The notes beneath the pieces were generated by a model. That model saw nothing but the letters and a program-made list of their open reading frames with translations. It was not told the origin of the DNA and did no database searches. A program made the position numbers and the translations under genes. From positions 18,410 through 82,409 of the forward strand of contig JAKCDL010000010.1 in the NCBI GenBank assembly GCA_021841935.1: a stretch of DNA of 64,000 nucleotides, given 5' to 3'. This document shows, piece by piece, positions 57,653 through 64,000 of this stretch (its first letter is position 1; each line of letters begins with the position of its first letter). Source of the DNA: Actinomycetes bacterium. GTDB taxonomy: Bacteria; Actinomycetota; Acidimicrobiia; Acidimicrobiales; Acidimicrobiaceae.

Positions 57653-58147
57653 CTCTTATCGAACAATCAGCCCGTCATCGCCGTCGAAGAGCGATATGAT
57701 GCCTAAAAGCCACAACGATCGACAACGACACTATCTATGTATGGTAGGTCATGGAGGTAGATAGCCAACCTACAAAAATTTTGTTGCCCGTAAAGCTCTT
57801 TCATCCTTGAGCATTGACATCCTGACCCTTATATAGAAAATTTAACGAGCGACCTTTAGTTGGGAATGCATCTCAATAATCGCGAATTTGGGTCAAAGTT
57901 ATTTGCCACCATTCATTGCTAAATTTCTAGTAGAGTCTTTCAATACGTTGTTGATAGACGATCGCTGCATAAGGGTTTGGACACCTCCCAGCTTTAGAAA
58001 TGAGACCCTACTGGCCTCCAGTAAATTTCAGTTGCGACTCATCCCTGTAGAAGCTTATATCCAACTACATCTGGAGGAAATAGATTCGATACGAAGTGTT
58101 AGTCAATACGGCATGCGGGATCAAGCGCTAAAAAGTATTAGTCGCTT
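57653..58147. other. Gene-poor region
   Basis: No gene is recognised. A plus-strand frame at 57888-58343 overlaps the opposite-strand IS3 remnant and shows no family match, so it is not called. Confidence 0.4.
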
Positions 58148-58560
58148 GGAGTTATTCACCAAACGCAACACATTCGCAGCTTTGCTAAGCAACCTTCAAT
58201 ATAACCGACTTTTCATACTCAATCGGAGAGATGCCACCAAGACCGTAAATGCCTTCTTTTTCGCATGTACCATTGCAGAGTTAGTAAAGCTGTGTATCTC
58301 TGCCGTTTCCTCCTCTTTAGGTCTCGAAGACTGTGCGATATAGAAAACTCTTTCTCATACGAGCGTAGAAGCGATTCAGCCATTTACGTTGTCATATGAA
58401 TCACCAACGCTCCCCATCGACCTAAGAGAACTGGGAGAGGTCGTAGCATCTCCCTGAATTCATTACTTTGAGTACCAAAGATCCGTGATCAGAGTGAAAA
58501 ATGGTATCTGACATCAATACCTTCCCCCTTTGTAGATCTTGGCCTATCGAGGCAATCGAT
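58148..58560 (-). mobile_element. IS3-family OrfB 3' remnant
   Basis: The minus strand reads FREMLRPL, RSMGSVGDSYDN, then YGLGGISPIEYEKSVILKVA: the end of an IS3 OrfB with frameshifts. Its tip (58148-58223) also occurs at 13000-13075 next to the carbonic anhydrase repeat. Confidence 0.6.
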
Positions 58561-58585
58561 GAAGATCTGGGTGTCCATTGAATTG

Positions 58586-59910
58586 TGAGGTTACCCAGAT
58601 TTAGTGGACATCTGTTTAGTCAACATAGATTGTTGACGGAAAGGGTGTCATTCTTGTCGAAGGTAAGACGTAAATTCACTCTTTGGTTCAAGATGAGAAG
58701 CTCACTCATAGAGTTATAGATTCCGTACGGAGCATTCCGGAGGTAGCTATTGAGCTATCTACCTCTTTCAAGAGGTACTTTATCGATGGGTAAGAGATGA
58801 ACGAAGACGCTGTAGAAGCTGAGAATCGAGTTCTAATGAACAACCACTTAGTGCCTATGGGTGACGAGAGCTCATAAAGGGGTACTGCTATTTGGCAGAG
58901 CTCAAAAAAGATAATGAGTTCTATGGGAAAGCAAGCTGAGAGCTTTTACATACAACCCAGTCAAACGAGGGTGATTCGCCGTGATGGAAGCACCTGTTAG
59001 AGATATTACTGCGCTAACTTTGAGATAGCACGAATGGCACGACTACTTGGATGTATCCCGGTCTTATCTACTATGCCTAGATACATCGGTTAGAGAACCC
59101 AGCCGATGCCAAGGTGGCTATCGGTGACCTTGAGGTAATGATACTCTCCATACACAGGGAATCTAATTACAACTTATGGTGCCCCAAGAATTACTTCCAG
59201 AGCTATACGATCGCGGGGAGGTAATAAGCAAAAATAGTGTTGCAACTTCGATGTGAGATCTAGCTATTGTGGGTATCTCCCCGAGGTCATTCAAGGTCAA
59301 GACCACTACCGCTGATCTAAAGGCTTGTTATCCCAGCGACCTTTCTCCAACGTGACTTTGACAAGGGAAGAATCAACATGGTCTTGACATCGGATATCAC
59401 ATACCTGCGAGTTGGAGAGGGCTTCTTCAAGGACTCTGTGTGCTATTCGTGACGAGCACTCTGGCAGGGTACTTGGATATTTAGTAAACCGCCACATAAA
59501 GATGCGTCTTGTAAAAGAAGCACTAGACCAAGCAATCTCTCTCAGGGGAGACGATATCCAAGGGGTAATTTTTCATATAAGATCGCGGGAGCCAATTCAC
59601 CGATCGTCTGAGTCGTGGAACTTGTGTGAAGCTAACGGGATACAAAGATCAATGGGTAAAACCAGATCTTGCTACGACCATGCAACAGCTGAGTCGTTCT
59701 GGTCAATTTTTAAACACGAGTACTTCTACCGGCACGTATTTGAAGGTATGTCCGAATTTACGGCTGGAATTAGGAGTTACATGGACTTTTATAACCATAA
59801 AAGGCGGTACTTACAGATCGGCAACATCTCACCAATTGGTTATGAACTAACATTATTGGAGTCCGCTAGCGCGGCGTAGTCAATGTGTCCATTATTTGTG
59901 GGTAACCTCA
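58586..59910 (+). mobile_element. ISx copy, full length (1325 bp), decayed
   Basis: Left end TGAGGTTACCCAGATTTAG (58586) and right end, read in reverse, TGAGGTTACCCACAAATAATG (ending 59910) form imperfect terminal repeats. OrfA and the OrfB N-terminus are broken (ARMARLLGCIP is recognisable near 59030). The C-terminal 155 codons (59412-59879) are open and read AIRDEHSGRVLGYLVNRHIK through SSESWNLCEANGIQRSMGKT and CYDHATAESFWSIFKHE to GNISPIGYEL. No target duplication is visible in the three bases on either side. It is not functional. Confidence 0.8.
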
Positions 59911-60585
59911 CTCTTAGAAACAAAAATCAAGTTGGGTGACAACTTCCTTGGCAGAGAGGGTATCATTCACCGGACGTATCATTGAAAATCTTTATTGAAT
60001 TGATAGAACTTTAAAATATTTGAAGTCGAAACCACTTGATCCGACAATAAAAATCCAGACTTGGCATTAAAATCCGATCTGCATGTCTATGCGCATGACA
60101 GTTGCGCAATCTATTCGAACGTATCCGAACCAAGGTTACATTCCAGGATCTGGTTATAAAGGCAAGGTAGACCAAAAAACATTATCGAAATTATAAATGA
60201 GATAACTCGCAGGATAAAAATTATATACGTATGAAATATGGAAAGCATTACGAGAATTGCAATTAAAAAATTAGTAGCTTAAACGAGCCATACTCAGAAA
60301 CTTTCATTGTAAAAATAACATAATTTTCGTTCGAACATTCTTTTGACTAAAAAGTTCTGACAACTTCAAACTCTCTGTAAAACTATCATAAATCGCGACA
60401 TCTCCTTGGATACTCAAGATTGTCGCCTTAAAGTCGAGCACCAATAGACACTCTAGGGCCTTTCAAAGATTCAATCTCGTTTTCGCAACTTGAAAATTAA
60501 TTAGACTCGGAGATAGGGATAAGCGCTGCTAAAACCGTCCGTAAATGTTTCAATGGGAACGACATAGGGTTTTCAAGTAGCGAAC
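59911..60585. other. AT-rich region without recognised gene
   Basis: The stretch is AT-rich (notably 60180-60400) and has no convincing open frame on either strand. It is downstream of the minus-strand glycosyltransferase gene. Confidence 0.4.
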
Positions 60586-61689
60586 CTAGTTTACAACTAC
60601 ATGGTTAGAGGAGTAAATTACCAAATTATCAGATCTAAACTTAACCATATCTTCGTGAATAGTTTTAACATTTTCAATTGAATTTATATCTTCAATAAAC
60701 ATTGTTACACCCATAGAGCGTGATGTACGCACTATATTACTGATAAAACTTCTAACGATTCGATCACCTGAAAGATCAACAATAGTAACTTCGTCTCCGT
60801 GCTGGATAACAGACTTTGCCTCTTCAATTATCTGAGTTGCAGAATATAAATTCCCGGTGATCTTGACTTTCGCTAAATTTCCTGTTGGCCTCGGGTCTCC
60901 CAAATTCTCAACGCGATCACCGAAAAACTGAATTGGAACCATATCACTATCTAACCATTTTTCATTGAGGCGATCGAGGTTCTTTCTGATTCCGTCGCTG
61001 CTCATGGTCCACTTACGTGTCGACGATTCATCGTGTATCAATACCGAACGTGGTTCGTACCACACCGAACGACCCGTCTCTCTAACGCGCAGATTTAGAT
61101 CCACGTCCTCACAAGCATTGGTAAAGCCTTCATCAAAACCTCCTAGTTGGTCATAAAGGTCTTTCCTGATAGCAAAGCATGCACCGGTAACGGAATCCAC
61201 CTCACGGGCAACTCTGTAGGCAGGATTCGATGGCGAATCTCCAAAACCAATGTTGAAAGGAAGAATTGGCCAGGGGCCGGGGCTAAAAAGTCCCATTCCT
61301 GCGTGTTGTACTCTCAGATCGGGAAACAGTAGTAACGATCCAGCGATACCAACGTTTTTAGCATCCAGACGTTCACATAGAGGAGTTACCCAGTCGTCTG
61401 TCGTAATTGTATCGTTATTGAGCATTATCAGCTTTTCACCAGCAGCAAAGCTAGCCCCAAGATTACAGGCAGCGGCATATCCTCGATTTTGCTCACATTT
61501 AATTACGCTTACAATACCTGGAAATGCATCAACTACATCTTGAGCAGAATTATCAGGAGAACCGTCGTCAACGACGATCACCTCAACGTCCTGCCTGACA
61601 CCCATGAGACATTTCTCGATAAGTGAACTAATTGCCCTTATTGTGAGATGCGACTTGCCATACTGAGGAATTACTACGGATATATCCAC
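60586..61689 (-). CDS. Glycosyltransferase family 2 (rhamnosyltransferase-like)
   Basis: The frame extends to 61776, but GTG at 61689 has TAGGAG six bases upstream and begins directly with the GT2 fold (DISVVIPQYGKSHL), so it is preferred (367 residues). Motifs are VIVVDDGSPDNSA, GYAAACNLGASFAAGEKLIMLNNDT (donor site), AGMGLF, and GGFDEGFTNACEDVDLNLRVRETG (acceptor/catalytic ED). The C-terminal 110 residues are a separate alpha/beta part of unknown role. It is divergent from a GT4 gene. This is a WbbL-type enzyme by style; the donor is not certain. Confidence 0.78.
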   Translation of the reverse strand: MDISVVIPQYGKSHLTIRAISSLIEKCLMGVRQDVEVIVVDDGSPDNSAQDVVDAFPGIVSVIKCEQNRGYAAACNLGASFAAGEKLIMLNNDTITTDDWVTPLCERLDAKNVGIAGSLLLFPDLRVQHAGMGLFSPGPWPILPFNIGFGDSPSNPAYRVAREVDSVTGACFAIRKDLYDQLGGFDEGFTNACEDVDLNLRVRETGRSVWYEPRSVLIHDESSTRKWTMSSDGIRKNLDRLNEKWLDSDMVPIQFFGDRVENLGDPRPTGNLAKVKITGNLYSATQIIEEAKSVIQHGDEVTIVDLSGDRIVRSFISNIVRTSRSMGVTMFIEDINSIENVKTIHEDMVKFRSDNLVIYSSNHVVVN

Positions 61690-61870
61690 AACTGCTCCTA
61701 ACTCGAAACATGTAATCGACAAATAAATATGCTCGCTTGAGATAATTGACTTTTGAAGCGATTGGACCAGACGCACACCGATAGAACTTGCTCCTTAAGT
61801 CGACTCGCTAAACACAAAAGAGTACAAGCACAAAGTAAAGATTTCAAGCAAAATTGTCGAAGATCGATGA
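61690..61870. promoter_or_regulatory. Divergent promoter region between two glycosyltransferase genes
   Basis: 181 bases separate the leftward GT2 and rightward GT4 starts. I could not assign specific boxes. Confidence 0.3.
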
Positions 61871-63844
61871 GTGACGAAAATAATTATCGAAGGTTCATTC
61901 GACCTGACGAAAAGCTACGGAATAGTCAACTACAACTTAGCTCTGAATCTGTCCAAATTAGGCAAAGACATTTCGATCTATCCACTAGAAGTCAGCTCTA
62001 CCGATACGGCTGCGATTCCGAATAATAAACCCGAGCAGCCTATCAAGATTGCTTATGCTACAGACCGTTGCGATATTCGTATCCGTCACATATGGCCTCC
62101 GATGTGGGAAAAGAGAAGCAAAGACGAAAAACTGATTGTGATTCAACCCTGGGAATATGGCTCCATTCCAGTCTCGTGGCTGAAGGGTATTGAACAAGTT
62201 GACCAGATCTGGGTTCCCAGCGATTACGTGAAAAAAGGCTATGTGCAATCAGGTGTTGAACCGTGCAAAGTTCTAGTTGTACCAAATGGCGTAAGTAACG
62301 AGGAGCTTACTTTGGGTGAGCTCAAGTTACATCAAGCCACAGAGCCCACGGATGACCAAGCCTTGAGATTGCTTTTCATTGGGGGTACCATTTTCAGAAA
62401 AGGCATCGACATTCTTCTGGAGTCCATAAAACTGTTGACGCCCGCTGAGCGATCACAAATCAATCTGACTATCAAGCAGGTTGGAAATGATGGAGCATAC
62501 AGCGGTCAGTCAATACTTGATTCTGTACTCATCGGTTCTCCAGAGCTATCCAAGATGACGACTGTTATTGATAAATACCTAGACAACAATGAACTTCGAA
62601 ACCTTATACATTCTTCCGACGTTCTGATTCACCCCTACCGAAGCGAAGGATTTGGCATGCCAGTTCTCGAAGCGATGGCACTTGGTACTCCCGTGATCCA
62701 CACGGCCAACGGAGCAACTAACGAATTCTGTCCTCCGAGCGCTTCAATTGCAATTCCGTCGGAACTGATACTTGAACCAAATGCGTCTGTGAGTGGTTCG
62801 ATACTTGCTGACTACCTTTGGTACTATCAATGTTCACCGAATGATACTGCAGTTGCAATTCGTAACATTCTTTATCGGCGTTCAGCGCTTGATTCAATTG
62901 CGCTAAAGGCTTACAACCTTGCGAAAAACTACTTGTGGGAGAACATTGCCAAAATCGCAGACCAGTCCATGGGACTTCTTTCCGGCGAGCAACACCCCCC
63001 CGATCTTTACCACTTTATCACCGAAGGAATCGAACAGCTCGGTAGCGGTAAAACAGTGAGCGATTCATTAGCGATGAACGTAATTCAAAACCTAGTAAAC
63101 ATAGGAGATTTTCGCAGTGCGCAGCTAGTGATTACACTCCTTCCGCAACCGAGATCCTCGCAGATCATCACAATAGATAATCAATTAAAGGAAATCGTCC
63201 CAACAAAGATTGATCTATGGTCGAGATCGCTCCATCGATTTGCACTAGCGTCCAAAGTTGGCCAGGCGATCTTGGCGGAGCAAAATAGTACTATCAGCAC
63301 CATTGAGTATCAAAAAAAGCTAGCGTTTCGCAAGTCATTTGAATACTTCGAAAATAAGAAAAACATACTGTTGTTCACGTATGTACAGAGTGAAGACGAA
63401 AATAACTTTGACGATCCGAGAGTTAGAACAATTTCTGTGGATAATACGGATTCATTTATTGATTGTGACCAAGATCAATTCTTTGACCAGATAGACGACT
63501 ACATTTCCGCTAGGGTACCTCGGAACAATGCTAGGGATATAGATGGCGTTTTTATTACAAACTTTATTGAACGCCTTTCCCCGAAAAATGTCGAGAAGTT
63601 TATGTCCGCGCTGTCCAAGATGCTCGAACCCAAGACAGAAATTTTGATCGTCACGCCGACCGTTGACGACTATCGAAATGCAACGGCATTCTTTTGGTCC
63701 AACCCCAAAAACGTACGGCCATATCCCCTTGCCTTAGCTAAAACAATCATTACGAAAGCAGGGTTTATCCCAGTAGAGGGTGCGTGCAGAATAATTGCTG
63801 AAGTAACGCCAACCTTCACCATGGTCGCCGGTATCAAGATCTAG
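61871..63844 (+). CDS. GT4 glycosyltransferase with C-terminal extension
   Basis: This 657-residue protein starts at GTG. Residues about 1-370 are a GT4 domain: SFDLTKSYGIVNYNLALNLSKLG, WVPSDYVKKGYVQSGVE, LLFIGGTIFRKGIDILLESI, and HPYRSEGFGMPVLEAMALGTPVIHT with the E-x7-E donor loop. The remaining 290 residues are helical, then an alpha/beta region (NILLFTYVQSEDEN, GVFITNFIERLSPKNVEKFMSALSKML) that resembles the later half of SAM methyltransferases but has no clear glycine-rich SAM motif. It could be a degenerate methyltransferase or binding domain. The ribosome site is weak. Confidence 0.72.
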   Translation: MTKIIIEGSFDLTKSYGIVNYNLALNLSKLGKDISIYPLEVSSTDTAAIPNNKPEQPIKIAYATDRCDIRIRHIWPPMWEKRSKDEKLIVIQPWEYGSIPVSWLKGIEQVDQIWVPSDYVKKGYVQSGVEPCKVLVVPNGVSNEELTLGELKLHQATEPTDDQALRLLFIGGTIFRKGIDILLESIKLLTPAERSQINLTIKQVGNDGAYSGQSILDSVLIGSPELSKMTTVIDKYLDNNELRNLIHSSDVLIHPYRSEGFGMPVLEAMALGTPVIHTANGATNEFCPPSASIAIPSELILEPNASVSGSILADYLWYYQCSPNDTAVAIRNILYRRSALDSIALKAYNLAKNYLWENIAKIADQSMGLLSGEQHPPDLYHFITEGIEQLGSGKTVSDSLAMNVIQNLVNIGDFRSAQLVITLLPQPRSSQIITIDNQLKEIVPTKIDLWSRSLHRFALASKVGQAILAEQNSTISTIEYQKKLAFRKSFEYFENKKNILLFTYVQSEDENNFDDPRVRTISVDNTDSFIDCDQDQFFDQIDDYISARVPRNNARDIDGVFITNFIERLSPKNVEKFMSALSKMLEPKTEILIVTPTVDDYRNATAFFWSNPKNVRPYPLALAKTIITKAGFIPVEGACRIIAEVTPTFTMVAGIKI

Positions 63845-63873
63845 CCAACTTAGCGGAAAGCAAAAGTATGAGG

Positions 63874-64000
63874 TGAGGTTACCCAGATTTAGTGGACATC
63901 TGTTTAGTCAACATAGATTGTTGGCAGAAAGGGTGTCATTCTTGTCGAAGGTAAGACGTAAATTCACTCTTTGGTTCAAGATGAGAAGCCCACTCATAGA
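63874..64000 (+). mobile_element. ISx left end, truncated by window edge
   Basis: Begins TGAGGTTACCCAGATTTAG and matches 58586-58712 with about three differences by eye. The element continues beyond the window. It starts 30 bases after the GT4 stop. Confidence 0.8.

Noticed and set aside
57888..58343. 151-codon plus-strand frame
   Set aside because: It overlaps an opposite-strand IS3 transposase remnant, has no ribosome site or family signal, and part of it is the IS tip repeated at 13 kb.
1..64000. tRNA, rRNA or CRISPR arrays
   Set aside because: A visual scan found no tRNA T-loop/acceptor combination, no rRNA signature and no regularly spaced repeats.

Overview
The window looks like chromosomal DNA of a medium-GC actinobacterium, possibly an Acidimicrobiia such as an Acidithrix-like organism; this is inference. 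The reasons are frequent GTG/TTG starts behind clear AGGAG-type ribosome sites, a fused CysNC, a carbonic anhydrase resembling mycobacterial Rv1284-type enzymes, and GT-C/TPR membrane proteins. No rRNA, tRNA, CRISPR array or replication origin was recognised. The intact genes sit as islands in a large field of decayed transposons and gene remnants.

Left part (0-20 kb): a glutaredoxin-like protein with a membrane segment, a DUF898-like membrane protein, a YHYH-domain lipoprotein, and a four-gene ABC importer operon on the minus strand (binding lipoprotein, two permeases, ATPase). A decayed Tn3-family transposase follows, then an intact vapBC toxin-antitoxin pair whose operator overlaps its start codon. 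Next comes a NUDIX hydrolase/beta-carbonic anhydrase pair, a decayed second copy of that pair, and a nearly perfect 968-bp copy of the carbonic anhydrase segment exactly 6.5 kb downstream. Between them lies a photolyase-like protein in which the FAD domain precedes the alpha/beta domain, a circular permutation of the usual order.

20.3-23.9 kb: a compact divergent module of unknown function. It has a DUF4407-type membrane protein, a small soluble helical partner, and an XRE-type regulator with a long unassigned C-terminus, separated by a palindromic candidate operator.

27-63.8 kb: a large cell-surface glycan region. It encodes a GT4 glycosyltransferase, a 1299-residue GT-C-like membrane protein with C-terminal TPRs, a Wzx/MATE-like flippase, and two paralogous modules each consisting of a secreted right-handed beta-helix protein (pectate-lyase-3 type) plus a PAPS sulfotransferase. 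More glycosyltransferases follow (GT2, a GT2-GT4 fusion, a DPM-like GT2). An apparent operon then combines a MacA/HlyD-like adaptor, a MacB/FtsX-like permease without ATPase, CysQ (PAP phosphatase), CysD and CysNC (sulfate activation to PAPS). No sulfite-forming or sulfite-reducing genes are present. The simplest reading is that PAPS is made here for sulfotransferases and the PAP by-product is removed by CysQ: a dedicated locus for a sulfated extracellular glycan or glycoconjugate. This is the most interesting system in the window.

Mobile DNA: at least one IS3-family element, called ISx here (ends TGAGGTTACCC), occurs as two full-length but frame-broken copies, three internal fragments and one copy running off the right edge. 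Other IS3 remnants, an IS30 remnant and a Tn3 remnant are also present. None of these transposases is intact.
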